Shown here in pieces: positions 14,901 to 29,900 of a stretch of DNA of 64,000 nt. The first letter of the stretch is position 1. Every line of letters starts with the position of its first letter. The stretch comes from Hoplostethus atlanticus. Taxonomy: Eukaryota; Chordata; Actinopteri; Trachichthyiformes; Trachichthyidae. Location of the stretch: contig JAXDDX010000123.1 of NCBI GenBank assembly GCA_034670405.1, forward strand, positions 803,501-867,500, given 5' to 3'. The notes below the pieces were generated by a model, which was given only the letters and a program-made list of their open reading frames with translations, searched no databases and had not been told where the DNA came from. The translations under genes and the position numbers were made by a program.

Positions 14901-17900
14901 TTTATGAAGTCATTTAAAAGATGCTACTGACTCTGCCAGCCTGAGGAGCTGACTACAGTACAGAAACATGTACAGAGCACATGGGCATTATTGTCTGTTC
15001 TAAATGTCAAGGATGTAGCGTACATGCAGAAAATGTGTCATATGTGACGACTCATATGCAGAGGATGTACAAAAATATGAACAGTAGTTGTGCAGTGCGA
15101 TTGATGCACACAAGTCGCAGCTGGGCTGTTCACCAGAATCATATTTCTGCAGTCCAGCAGCCTACCCTGAGTAAAATGCTCTATACACAGAGGGGAAATG
15201 ACCCGTTAAAATAGGCTGTACATTGTGCCTGTCTCTCTCTCTCTCTCTCTGTCATGCTCTCTATACTCTATATATATATTAGTAGCCCAAATATTTATAT
15301 ATATTAACATCGAAAACTTTTCATTTTAGTGATCAATAGCAGAACCATTGTTCATTTGCTGTGTGATATTTCAAAAGCAGATCCCACAATGACTCTGTTG
15401 CTTTTAAAATATATAGTGCAGACGTATTAATCAAAAACAACCACAACAGTAAAGACATTAGTAGGATGATGCAATTAATAAATATTATGTAGGTTGATTT
15501 ATCAATATGGAACAAAAATGACCATCTAGGCATAAGGCTCTCTGTGTGTGGCACCTTTGCGGGGGGAGGAGGAAGAGGACGCTGGAGGTGCTTCATAGCT
15601 CCATCAGCTCACTATAGAGGGGGTGGGAAGGTTTATCTGAAATTGAGTTGAGTTTAGTCCTTGCCCTCCCCTTTGCTACTGCATTCAGGGTGTGCTCAGC
15701 CCTATAACAGAGCCTTTTTCACATCTTTGTTTATGCTGCCTGCCCCCCAATTTTGATACCGCCTCCTCAACACACCACCGCAAATAACAGTGTGCTGGCC
15801 ACAATAGATAGAACATGTAGTGTAGTCTGTTATGCACAGTGAAAGACCTGAGCCTCCTCAAGAAGAACAGTCTGCATGCCCTCTCTTGTACAGTGCTTCC
15901 CTGTCGTCAGACCGGTCCAGTTCGTTGTCAATATGCACTATGTACTTGTAGAACTGCACCATCTCCACCTCCTCACCCTGGATGGTGACAGGTGTCAGTG
16001 GCTTCTTGTTCCATCTGCAGTCCACTACCATCTTCTTTATCTTTGCTGCAGATGGTTCTCTCTGCTCTCCACTGATACATCCCACAATAACGGAGTGATC
16101 AGAGAACTTCTGGAGGTGGCGAGAGTCTGAGTTAAAGGTGAAGTCTGATTGGAACAAGAAAGGTGACAGTATAGTCCCCTGGGGTGTCCCTGTGGTACTC
16201 TGACAGACGGTTTGTCCAGAGACAGACAAACGGTGGCCTGGTTTAGGTAGTGCACAATCCAGGAAACCAAGCTGCGTCACTCTGAGCAGGAGGGGCTGGA
16301 TGGTGTTGAAAGCACTGGAGAATTCAGAGGACATGATTCTCACCATGCTTCGCAGCCTCTCCAGGTGTTAATAATGCCTGTGGCAGAGGTATATGATAAC
16401 TCCTGCAGGGATATGTGGGCCTGGTATACACATTAAAGGGGATCCATGGAATCCATCACCAGGTGTCGGAGGTGCTTCAGGACCAGCCTCTCGAAGGTCT
16501 TCGTTATGTGTGATGTCAGTGCCACCAGCCTGTAGTGGTTCAGGGCCGTGGGGCATCCCCACTGAAACAGTGCAGGAGGTTTTCCACAAGGGAAGCAGGC
16601 TATTCAGTACTCAAGGATAGGGTTGAAGAGGTGCTGAAAAACCTCTGCTAGCTGACTGGCACATGCTCTCTAGCTGAGCACCCTAGGGGCTGATGACATC
16701 AGGGTCCTCTGGCTTGCCTGGAGCCCCCCCCCCCCCCCCCCCCCTCAACTCCATCCTCACCTCACCTGGCTGTGAAGGGCAGGCTGGAGAGGTGTTCTGT
16801 GGTGTTGCCTCCTGGTGTGGACATCACACATCCTGGTAAAGAATATACATAAATTCATGAATACAGGATGATAAGAATTGTATCACCATGACTCAACCTT
16901 CCTGCCAATACAAATATTTGTATTAATCTGACAAATAAATGGATGGCATTGATAATTTAAAGTAATGTAATTTGTGTATAACGCAACTAACAAAGAGAAT
17001 GGTAAATGTAAAGAGACACAATTTTATGCAGACAGAAACTCAAGTGCATTGCGTCCATGAAAATGTCTGGATAAATAGAGGGGCTGGTCTTAAATCCAAC
17101 CCCTCAGAAACTACTGTCAGCCACAGTGCAAGATCTACCAAGACTACCCGCAGTGAGGTTCTGTCACCTTGAAATCTTGCTGAGCGTTTTTTTCTGCAAG
17201 CTAGGGTGCACCCCTCCTGGGTTTATTTGCTTCTCCACTGTGTGCTGTCTAATAGAGCAGAACTGCTATAAAAAAATAAGAAAAAAAATCTTATTTTAGA
17301 CCAGGATATGGCTAGAAAGATGCAATAGAGCCCACGATTTCTCTGTTGACAAGGCTGCTTCGTGTTTGCTCCTACATGTGTTCAAATCAAATTCATGCTG
17401 TGCTGTTTACATATTTCTTTTACATATGTCTTCTCTTTGTTCTGTCTGCCTTCATTGTGACTGACCATTGCTTCGTAAAAATCTGCAAAAGCTTCAATTG
17501 AAATGTATGTCCGGACAAGTAGCCGTTGGTGAGTCAATTTTGTTTGTGAGCCAACATACTTTGGTTAACTTATAATGTTGAGAATTCAACCATGTGAAGC
17601 TAATGTCTTGACACCTAACCTATTAAAATTGCTCTCTGTATCTGCAAAATAAGCTCTCAGTTTGTTGGTGTTTTTTAAAAACACTGCATTGTATTTTGAA
17701 ACTCCATACGGTAAGTACCTTGCATCACACACTCTCAAAAATGAGTTGTGTGTTGTGTTTTCAACGTTCTTCAGCTGTTGCTCAGTCGCCACCATATTTT
17801 GTGTTTCAGAACACTTTTAACAGTATAATTGCAGAGAGTGCACATTAACTCTCTGTCTCTTTTTCTGCTAAATTAGCTCTTCATAGAAATATGTGTTTGG

Positions 17901-20900
17901 CTAAATGGCAGTGGTTTCTCTTTTGGCCTTTGGAAAAAGTCTGCCATTCAACAGTAAAACCACCTGACTTTGACTCAAATGAATTATTTTCTTGGCTTTA
18001 CAGTGATGTTTTTTTTTCTCTGTGGATGGCTAACATAAGTTTTCATATGATGTTGGTGAGTCTAGAGGCCAGTAAGACATCGTGTGAAAGAAGTCCTTTC
18101 CAACATATGTATCTAATTATCTGTTATCCTTTTGATGTCAGAGGTTTAGTTTGTCAACATATAAGTAATCGTTTATCTCACCCAGCAATATTTCAGAAAG
18201 AGCACTGAACAGTTAAAAGTAGTTTCAGAAACTCTCCTCTCTGCAGTGGGTGCTACTTCTTTGGCTGGGTTAAAAAAAAACATACCCACTTGATGTCTAA
18301 TCTTGCCTGCATTGATCAGAATCCCCCCCATGCAGACTGAAGTTTTCAGGCTCAGCAGGCTGCCGGAGCATAGCTGTTGAACTAGGCCGGGCTATCACTT
18401 TACTGAGGAAGTACAAGTCCAAAGAAGAAGCTGTTTCAGATGACTTCTCAACCAAGCTGTATCCACGTAGTAGGAGTGTTTTCTTGACATGAGGACATCA
18501 GTGAGTCTGCTCTGTTTGAAAGCTGTAGCTGTAGCTAGATGGTGCAGTATCTGCTTGCTGTCCATTTGAAATATGCACTATTTGAAATTCAGAGATAAAA
18601 GATGAAGTGTGCCGAGGTGACAGATTGTTGAATGTTATGCAACACTTTGCAGTTGAGCTGTATGATGGTAAAGTTATTGATTAACAGGAATCACATATTT
18701 CAAAAAACTCTACTCATCACACTCTGTGGATATTTGTAATACCTGGAAGTGCTAAAAGCAATGAGAAATGATTGTGGATGTCTGACTTCAGAATATTTAT
18801 TAATAGGGATTTCTCATCCCAGAGTGTGTCTGTGCTATATTAAGACACTACTGATTTACCTTTTGCAATATGATATAGTGAAGTTGCTCTATAATTCATG
18901 ATTGAGGTGACCTGTTATTCATGTGAGAGGCAACAGCCCTGACTTCAAACAACCTAGCCTCAGCTCAACATCTGGCCCTCTATGAAACATTACCTTTGTT
19001 AATACACTGATGTAAATCGTTGTGGCAGACAAAAGCCTCTGTACATTACACCTATAACTGAGGTGGTATTGAAGTGCAATTGATGTGCTTCCATGCAGGC
19101 TTTTTTTTTGCTTTTGCCTCAGTTGCACAGGCTATAAACAATTCAATGGAGAATTTCTGTTGGAAAAGGTGTTTAGCTATGCCGTTTCATGCGGGGATTT
19201 AAACAGAGGGCTAATACTAAATGCTCCACTGGCCCCATTTCTGATACATCAGAAGTTTCCAAGATCAAGGGGATTTTCAGGAGTGTGTTAATTTCTTTAA
19301 CGGCATTCACTTTCACATTGTTATCAATTTATGATGTAAAAATCTTGGTGTGTTGCTCTGCTGCTCTCTTTCCAATTAGTTTGTCTCAAATCTTAGATTT
19401 AATATGTCAGACTGTGAGCACTGATTTGAATCTCAATCTCAAAAATGTCCACGAATGTGAAAGTGGAGAAGCAATTCACATCTTCACGACAAGTATTAAC
19501 TAGGGGTTGAAATATTGGCTATATCGCCTCTTAAATTGTATCAGAAACTATCCCAAAAGAAAAATGTGTAAAGTTGTGTATCTCATGTTTTGTTGATATA
19601 TAAAATGATTCTATATTATTGATATTCTAGTCAGTAACTTCTGTTACAATTGCTTTTATGGGATCATCCATCTGTTTAATTGCGCTGGCTAAATGTGATG
19701 ACAGTTTTATTGATGAGGCAACTTAATTCCAACAGCTGATAAGGCTGGATCAAGGGGTTGGAGAGAGTGGGTCTGAATGGTAATGTGTACTCTGTCTCGC
19801 CTTGAATTTGTCTCTTTCAGGTGTTTTTCATCCTTCACTAATAGAGTGCCTCCGTCTGTCTCGGCACCCCACCCCACCCCATTCTCCTCTTCATACAACA
19901 CCTTCATTCACACTGTAATCTCTTCACCCTAAGCCCTTTAAGTCACCATTAAGCCCCCGTTCATTCCTCAGTAATGATCAGCTTCATCCCAGTCCATTTT
20001 ACCTCCACGATTTGAGATTTGCACAGGATTTAGGGCTTGGAAATCAATTCGCTTATTCTCCGATGTCAAGTAATCCATTTTGGAGATATTTTAGTGCTGC
20101 CTAGGTGTGACTTATGTACTACATGTTCCCTGACATCGCACGTCTCACGTTTGTCTAGATTCAAAGGGAAAAATATGCCGATTGATATGGTGTCATCATT
20201 GAATAAAGAGCCTTTGTTCTAATGATTTTAAGCTATAATTGAATGCTTCTGTGAGGGTGACATTCAACATCAGTTTCAAACATCCATTTCATACTGAAAA
20301 ATCTACAAAATGAATATTGTATCACTGTATTGATGCATCTACTGATACAACCAGTCATGCAGCTTACAGTGCACTTTCAACATCTGTCAGAACACAAAAA
20401 AAAGTTTTCCAGCTGGCACTTTACTGGATGCAAATGATATCCGACTGTAATACTGGATCCTTCCCAAGTAAATGCATAAAGTTAATTGCCATACAGGAGG
20501 GAGAAAGTAATTTGTCCTACTTTCCAAACTGCTATGGGTTATTTTATTGTCTATGACAGTGTCCACGAGGCTGTGACTTTTGGAAGTTACAAAGGCCATT
20601 TCATTGGAAGACCATAAATCTCTGCAAGCCAATCTGGACATTACCACTGCTTTAACAAGCTGTGCAGATTATTTCTGAGCTAGCTTGCCTACAAAGGATT
20701 TTATACATTCAGCAGGAAGTAATAGCAGTGTCCTCAGTCTGCTTATCAACCAAAACGCAAAATAATTAAGAAATAAATCGAAACTGTCAATTTGAATTCA
20801 TTGTGTTCTTAATAGGAATAGTTATTGGGAAATTATTTTGGTGTCATCATGAGGTACAGTGTATATAATATGTACACTATATACATGGACATAGCAGACA

Positions 20901-23900
20901 GTCTAAAGTATGGTACATAAATGGGCATAACAGTGGAACATATAGTACATAAGGATAAATATGCATCATATATAAGGGATTTTAGGATAGTGATTTTTGT
21001 ATCAAAAGAAAAGTACCTGTAACTGTGACTATGACATACTGAAAAAATTAACTCCTTCACTGTAATCTGTTTCACACGTCCTGAGAGCTTCCCCAAGAGA
21101 GCTTGCTGGGTTATTGCTTGAACATTTATCAGTATAAAGGTTGAAGGGCACAAGGTGCCCACTTGAAAGTGTAAAAGACCTTTGGGATTTTCAAAAATAC
21201 AATGATGCATTGAGGCAGGTGCATTCTTTTGGACTAAGTTATAGTTACTCAATATGAAAAAGAAAAAAAGGTTTCTCCTTAATATTGTCCTCTTGCAGAA
21301 GAGAAAGGGAATTACACAGGAATAAATGTAAACGTGAACCTATGCATCAATAATTAAGTCACAGGCTTTGATTTAGGTTTAGATTCTTGCTGAGGAAAAG
21401 CGTTTCTCTTTTCAAATTGAACAGAGGGGAATAGTCCTGTCCATAGAGAGCCATTCGTTAACATCTGGAGCAATTTACAAGACATCTTGAAATTTATGGC
21501 TTTTCATTTGTATTAAGTAAAGGGCTGTATAAACCCCATATAACTGGCATTTTTTATGATCCTACTCTAAAAAGATGTCCATGATATTTACGAGGCCAGC
21601 CTTGCTATGCCTGGTACGAATGATAGATGCATTGTTTACTTATTTATTCATTTATTTATTGAGCGCCAGTAGTAGCATTTTCTGTCGGAGTAGCCCAATG
21701 GTTTTTTAAAAACCATTACATAGCATATCTGTTCAGTTTTATCCTCAGAAAGAATATGCACTATGCTAAGGCCATACAAATTTAATCAACTGTTTAACTG
21801 ATTTTTTTTTAAAGAAAAGTAATAAAAATAAAAATAAAAATAAAATAGTTGGACCCTTTCTGCTGTAAAATGGGGAGCAGGTACATAGATACTTTACCTC
21901 ACTGTCCTAGGCACTGGGCACTAAGGTTTGGAGCTGGAAAGCGTCCTGAGACTTGGCAGCTTTGGTGCTCTGCGGCTGACCTGGCGGCACCGACAGAAGG
22001 CACGCCGGCCGGGAGAGACGAGCTGGAAAGCGGGTCAAGATCGGGTCGTTTTATGTTGTTGTGATACAAATAAAGCGTGAACTCTCCTCATTCTGCCTGT
22101 GTCTCTGTCTGTCACGGCCTCGGGGGTAGCGAGTTGTAGCGACTGTAGCATGGGTAGCGAGTCCGCTATCGATATCCCGGGGCCTCGGCAGACACAGACA
22201 CAGGCAGGATGAGGAGAGATCACTTTATTTGTACACAACAGCAGCAAACTCACCGGTCTTGATTGCCGCTTTCCGGTTCAGTCCTCTCCCGGCCAGCACA
22301 CCATTCCGTCCCGCCAGGTCAGCCGCAGAGCACCAAAGCTGCCAAATCTCAAATTTCCACCTCCAAACCTTATTAATATTTCTTAATATTTTCTTGTAGC
22401 AGTGTCTGCAGTTCCAGTATGCACCAAAGTGTTGTGGTGTTTTCAGTTGTTATCAATGTCGATCAGATATTTTGTATTTAAAAAAAACAAACACTTGTGA
22501 AGGCATTGAAGACTTGCGGTGGTGGTAGTGTACTTCGAGTGTTTCCTTAAGCCAATCAGAGCCCCCGAAACGTGTCACTTGGAAAGAATGTTTGGAGCCA
22601 TAAAAGGATGACATAAAAACGATGCATCAACATTGTTGGTTTTTTTTTAGGAAAAAGTGACGTGGGGCATCCGTTAAACAGCTAATTACATTTGCATGGC
22701 CTAAGTTTTACAACAAACAGGGAAGTGGCCTGACATGACATCTGTGTTTTGTTTAGGTTTTTGTGGAATTTAAAGGAAATTAACATGGATGTTTCTGCTG
22801 CGTTGTTTTTGTGGCGTGCACCTTATTGTTGCTCTATTATTATCTGTTTCGTAGGTGATCCTCATGTTGACAAAATACTTTGACTTCAACTCTGGCAGAG
22901 TAACAGAGAGTTCTTTATGGAGGTAAGCTCTCCTGCTGCTCCTCCTGTGTATTTTATTACCATCCATGTATGGGAATATGGGAGCTGCTGTGAAACATGC
23001 CGAGATGCAGAGAGATGCTGCATTGGTAACGTGGCTTACATGACTACTCATACTGCATGATTCCAAAATGCTCACCTTTCTTCTTTGACAGACAAGAAAA
23101 CAACATGGCATTATACAAATCCAGGAATCCAAAAATATTTGCTTTCTAATGCCAGCTTGTTTCTGATAAGTCACTAAGGAACTGGCACCAATATGTCTCT
23201 GATATATTTTGGTGACAATCTCAACCTGTTCTCAGGTGAAACCTTGTATCTCCAAACTAACTAAGAAAACCAACCTTGCTGTAGCTTTAGTTTATCTAAT
23301 TGCTTATGAAAAGGTTTCTTGAACCCAAGGGTTGTAGAATTTTCTCAACCCTCAGAGGAGCGTAATCCCTCAATTGAAATTAAAACATGAAAATCACCAT
23401 AACTGAAGTTACCATGTTTTCACCCGACAGCGACAATATAATAACAACATAACCCTTGAGTACGATTGTAATGGTTCCTTCACCAAGCATGCTAGACAGG
23501 ATATTCTTGTTTATTCTGGTAATTAAAAAAATCTCCATTCATCTAGCAAATTGCTTCATAACTTTTGCTGTTGCAATTTTCTGCTTGCCTGAGATGCTTA
23601 ATGATACTATCAGCGTTTTACAGTTTTTCTCAATTGCTTTGGCACATTTCTCGAAACATTTTTAAAGTTCTCAGCACTGATGATGCATTTCCCAAACAGC
23701 TCATACGTGCAGCAAAACACTTTAGTTAACCTGCAAAAGGCTGTAACTCACCCTAAACCTTTAATGCATGTGTCAAAATGAAGTTATTGTGTCAATGAAA
23801 AAGTCATTGCCACCGAAATGACACGTTCCTTTGACATTGTGTAAAACCAAGGTGGTCAAAATGTTTCGATGTTTTGTCAGAATGACAGTGGACTCTGGAA

Positions 23901-26900
23901 GTGTGTTCCTGAAGCTAACTGACTGCTAGTGTGTATCAAAGTGAATACTCTTCAGATGCTGATTTCAAGAGTCCAAGGTTTCACATTCCACTTTGTAAAG
24001 CAAAAGAGCACTTAGATCTGCATGTGATGTGAGGAAAAACAATTTTATTTTTCCTGCAATGGTCACACAACACAGTGCAATACAGTAAACAGAAAAAAAA
24101 TGAGAATTTACACAGCACTGCACAGAACAAAAACATGTAGCCTATCAGTACCAAAAAACATGTACTGTGGAAACACAACTTAGGCCTACTATATGCAGCA
24201 GTATACTACAGTAACAAAATAAAGTTACAGTGGTTGATCTAAGATGTGACAAACTCCCCATTCGTTAGTGAAGTTCGAGTTTCATCTGACAACTCATTTA
24301 TCAATTTATTAGACTTTACGGCCACTCCAGATCAATGCAATTTATGAAATGTGGGCTCGGCAGATTTTGACAATTAGACTATTCCACATGTGATGACTTA
24401 CACAATGAAAGAATTCTAGCATATTTTGGAGAGTAAAACTATTCAACTGAGATGAAACATAATCTATTTTGATCACAAAGACATATACAACCAATAATTG
24501 TTCAAATTGTAGACAATTGTGCTGAGTCATTTGCCTAAATGTGCTAAAACATTTGCAAATGGTAACAAAGAGAAATACTCTTTCTGTTGTGCACAAGTAA
24601 CAAAATGTTGTGAAGAAGTTCACATAGTTTTGTTGACTTCAACTGTCATTGGAGAATTGAGCCAAAGCAACTGAGAAAAACTAGTAGGTATCATTCCATT
24701 ATCCTTCACTCTCCACCATAACCTATTTATCCTATAATTGAATTTTAGGTCAACTGATTATGGGACCACATATGAGAAACTTAATGAAAAAGTTGGGCCA
24801 AAAACCATACTCAGCTACTTGTACGTGAGTCCAAACAACAAAAGAAAGGTAAGTTTGCATATGCTGATCATGAACATACCTGCCTGTATGGAATATTATC
24901 ACATCAGATTACAGTAGATACAAAATGTGTTTTTGTGGAATCAGTTCCATGATTAAAATCTTTAAAAGTTATAGTTATATATTATAGTTATAGTCATAGT
25001 TATATAAATGTAATGGTAACATTTTACTTTTTCTTGCTCGTCAATTTTTTATCACCCTATATTTGTTAGCATTTTACAGCCCCGGCTCATGAAAGGATAT
25101 ACTCAGCGCCCCACAGATGCCGCCGCTCTGCGCCTGTTCTAAAGCAGTGAATTGCAGAAGCACACCTAAGCCCTGTGGAATGGATGCTGTCAAGGCAGGC
25201 TGCTGATTCCCCCGTCCTTTCTTGTCTCATCTCAGATCATGTTACTGACCGACCCGGAGGTGGAGAACAGCCTGCTCATTAGCCTTGATGAGGGGGCGTC
25301 CTATCAGAAACACAGCTTAGCTTTTGATATCCTCAGCCTCCTCTTCCACCCGGAGCAGGAGGACTGGATCCTGGCTTACAGCCACGATAAAAAGGTAACA
25401 CGTAAAATAGAATACACTAAAATTGAAAATGTGACAAAATAACTCCTGACTAAAGTACAGCATGATTAAAGTACAACATGTAATTTACACACTAATTTTG
25501 CGTGAACTCCTTTGCCTGTTATTGTTCAGTTTAAACAGTAAATGTTTCATAAGATAGTCTGCTGTCATGGTTGAAAACCTTCACTTTGTTAATTGTGGCT
25601 GGCTTTCAGGACATGGTCTTCATGAGCAGGGACATCTGCCACTTAAGCCAAGGCAGCAGGCAGCAGAGGCAGCTAATCACCTGTTCCCCTAAACAAGCCA
25701 TAAGGCCTGGCTGCACACTCCCAAGTTTGAATGACCGTTTCCCAGATGAGACAGGAGAAAGTTGACAAGGGAGACACGCCTCAAACAACACACACACACA
25801 CACACGTACGCTCATATGCACACATACGCATTTGTGTACACACTCCCACGCACGCACACACACACACACACAAACACAAAATTGTGCACACAGACACACA
25901 CACTTCATTATTCCCAGTGAGAACCTTGCTGTCGGCTTTACTCAACACCACAGACATCAAACTCTGCCTCCCCAGCTTGCTATTGGAAGACTTGATTCTC
26001 ACTGAGAAAAACAGTCAAGGGCTGAAAAGTGAGATAAATGGAGCAAGGAGGGAAGATGAAAGCTTGGTTGGGAGCCATAGATGGGTTCAAAATAAAGATG
26101 CTCTGGAGAAGTTTGCCTTCAAGTCATTCATTCTGTCTTTGTAAAATGGCATTTTCTTTTTTGGTTGCTTGTTTGAAATGAATCTAAACCAAAATGCTGT
26201 TGGTAATCCTCAAAGCTCAGAGTTTAAGATGCGTGGCTGCTCGGTCATTATGGCACGATGCAGTGTGTTTTGAGTGTTTGGACAGAAGTCCAACTTTCCA
26301 GTAAGGGTTAGTCTAATAGCTTTATGGAAAAAGATTACAACAACGGTTAAGTGACTTATTTTATAATGCCAATTAGGCCGAAATCCTACTGAGTTACAGT
26401 AGGGAGGAGACAAGTACCCATGAAAGATGAAGTCCACCGTCTCTCTCTCTCTCTCTCCAGTAGTATCAACTCTTCTGTTTTATTTTCTATTCAAAAGCAT
26501 TGCTTCTAGGCATACTTAGAGCTTCAGCTGTATTTATAACTAAAGCATTTTCAATTATGTGCTTTGTAGTGCAACAGTCAAAACATTATCCAACATTTTA
26601 TTATCAACTTGACATCACGCAATTAACAGCTGCTTGGGCATACTATTGGAACAAGAAATCAGGAATGAATTCTTTATTCTCTTTGATAAATTATTGTTTT
26701 GAACTCACTTGATTAATGCATTCTTCTCATTTTTCAGCTCTACGTCTCGGTTGAATTTGGCAGGAGATGGCAGCTTGTGCATGACAACGTCGTCCCCAAC
26801 AGATTCTACTGGTGAGATCAGTAATCAGTCATATCCAAACACACTGTGAGAGGCATGCTGCAGTATTACCAAATATCTTACTATCCTCTAGAAATATTGT

Positions 26901-29900
26901 GAATAATAGAAAAGTGAAGAACAGTTTCTACATTAATAAATAAATTGCATGTGTGTGTTTTTAACATTGTGTTTAAGAGACAGTAGTACAGTGGTGAAAT
27001 GCCTTCACTCTGTTGGTTGGATTTTACTGTACATGCTTACAATCTATGTTACATACTGCATATTGAAGTAGAGGGATGATATGTTTTCCAGAGTATTGAC
27101 TGATACTAACATTGCTTGTTTCTGATAATATGCTACTCTTCCAACCCAGATAACCCCACTGATTAACACACTGACCACCAAAGAACTGTATCTACCAGAC
27201 AGACTAAAATGTGGTATATAGAATTCATTACTGGTATAGTTTTAAGAAATTTCATGAAACCTTTCAAATTGGTGACAAGAACAGTGATGCCTTTATTAAA
27301 AGCGCACCTTAAATTAAATGCCATCCTATAGGGAAATGACACATTCTCATCCCACTGCCTTTCCTTCAACATCAAGCTAGGCAGATCCTGTATTGGTAAA
27401 TAATGTATAATTTCATTTGTTGTTAATAGTGTTCTAAAGGTCTATTTTATACATACCATTTAATATTTGATCAGTTGTTCATTTATTTTGGATAATATTT
27501 CATTATTGGGACTGGTGATGTGGAGTCCGTGAGTGAGAGAGCTTCTGGGTGCTCTGGGTGTTTCTCTAAGTGTTTTAATGTTATTAGCTGTGTGGGTCCA
27601 GGAATTATGGCCTGGGATAAATACTTAATTTATGATGGTGATACCGCCTTTAATAGCAGTTGGCTACAAAAATATGTTTTTCACACTCTGTTAAATTCAA
27701 TTAAACGAATACATTTAAAAAACTAACTATTATAGATGCGTAGATAGATGAATCAAGAAGGTTAGAATGACATACAGTATGATGTACATGTATGTTGGAT
27801 TTGCTGATTGCTGATTTTGTATATGTAGTCAAAACATAACTTTCTTTCTTTCTTCTTTCTTCTTCTTTCTTTCTTTCTTTGCTTGTCAGTCTGTTTATCT
27901 ATTGGAGTGATGACATATTAAGTTAGGCTCAATTAGGCCAATTATAGTACATTTCAGCTTTACAGAAATGCAGTTCAACATTCCCTGATTACACAAACTT
28001 TGACAGATTTGAGACAAAACAACAGCCAAGGAAAGGCACAAAGGAGGCAGTTTATCATCCCAGTAAAAACAATATTGTCCTCTTGTTTGAAGCGTCTGAT
28101 ATTTTTATCCTCAAAGGGAAGTTGGGCTAGATGAACACTCATTTCCTTTGGGGGTTGAGGAGAAAAGTGTAACTTGCTTCAAGACTAGCTAACATATTCC
28201 CTGATTTCAGCATACTGTGCTACTTTAGTTAAAGGTCATATAGCTTGCAGAGCTTCAGCTATAAAACATATCAAAATCAAATGACCAGCATGAAGTCCAG
28301 TGTGTCTTACGTGTCTTTTTAAGTTACCCTTTAAGAATATTCTCATTATAGCGATTCAACAGCATCATGCCAGTCAGTATGAATGAGAATGGATCTGGAA
28401 TGATCTGGTGTCTGAGACTGCATTTCCCCAATAGATCATCAAGTTTGTAGTGTTTTCTCTTCTAGAAGATGAGCGTGATTTACAAAACATATTAACATGG
28501 TGGTATGTACACACAGTGTAAGGGGTCTATTTCAGAGCAAGGTCTGCTGTTCACTGACAGAATGGGATGAAGTATTTGACAGAAAGTTCATTAAAAGAGA
28601 TGGAGCTGGAGGCAATTACAGAGTGCTGAGGGAAGCAGGACCAGTGCTTTATTTTTTAATCATAGTTAAGACACAGTGTGGAAAATGAGAAGAAACCCAT
28701 CTTCTGCCACAACAGCTGCTATTAATACAAGTGGTCACTCATGTCACTCTGCACTTAACAGCTAGAATCTCTATTGCATGTGAATGAAACGGCTTAATAC
28801 ACTTTCCCAATAAATTGCTTGACATTCCAGTGTTTATGGGAAAGGTTGTTGTGTTATCGCTCCTGAGAAAAATGTAATGAGTTCAAATAAAAAATAAATC
28901 ACAAATATTCCTCTTTTCTTTGCTCTCTAACTGCTCTCTAACTGCTAAAAACACAATGATCACTGCGGTGCTAAAAGCATTTTGCAGTGTGAATACTTTT
29001 CTCTATTTTTATTTTTTCCTCCCTTTGCTTTCTCTGTAATTATTGACACAGCAATTTGTCAGAGTTGCCTTGGGGCAACAGAAAAATGGTTGATGAAAGC
29101 TTGATGTCTTGATGTCTTATCTGGGCTCAAGCCACCCATTGTTCAGTATAAATAAAAAGAAAATTAAAGTCACAAGACAAATACTAGAACCAAGTCTAGT
29201 ATATATCCCCTATTGCAGCTGTCTAATTATGGGTCAATGTGATGCACAGACTTTGGACTTTGCTTAGACACACATTAATGTACAGTAGAAATGTAGATGT
29301 TCCTAAGATATTTGTCATGTTGCTACAGGTCCAGACTGGGTTTAGACAAAGAGCAGGGAATGATCCACCTGGAGATCAGTGTGTCTGATGGACGTGAGTA
29401 ACCACATGATGTATATAATAATCCTTCACTGTGCAAACATGAAAACAGTGGAGATCTGTTCAGTTATATTTCAAATACTGAAAAGTGATTGTGAATTGTT
29501 GTGGAAACACATTATACGCAGTTCCTGTACTTTCTGTGTAATGTGCCATACAGTATGTGTTAGATTTTCTTGCTTCCATACTTGATGGTATTCCCTATTG
29601 AAATGAGAAGAGAAGACATAATGAAATTACATTTTGTGCTTGTGCCAGCCTTTATTGTAATTTAAAAAAGTTTAATTTCAAAGGATGCGTGAGAGGTAAC
29701 AGATATTTCAGTGCACTTACTGGAACTCTCTTCCTCAACTGAATTGGCTGCGTGGAGACTCTTCATACGATTAAGTTAATTCATTTTTCAAGGGCCAGGC
29801 TGCAACTTTTCTTGGCCACAATGCAGAGAGGGGCACTTCCATAAGGCCTCCAGTGTTAATGCCCTGTCCCTGGGGACCGGTTCATTTGGCTGATGCTAAC

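Larger units (their letters stand above)
11481..22854. other. sorcs1 intron 1 (11.4 kb), repeat-rich
   Basis: Largest intron of the gene. It contains CT/CA microsatellites (11665-11712, 11883-11977), a GC-richer unclassified patch (about 12590-13750), an AT-rich interspersed repeat (14635-14880), a non-LTR reverse transcriptase relic (15840-16820), a 21-base poly-C run, and a 450-bp inverted repeat (21922-22372). I see no additional coding exon in it. Confidence 0.8.
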
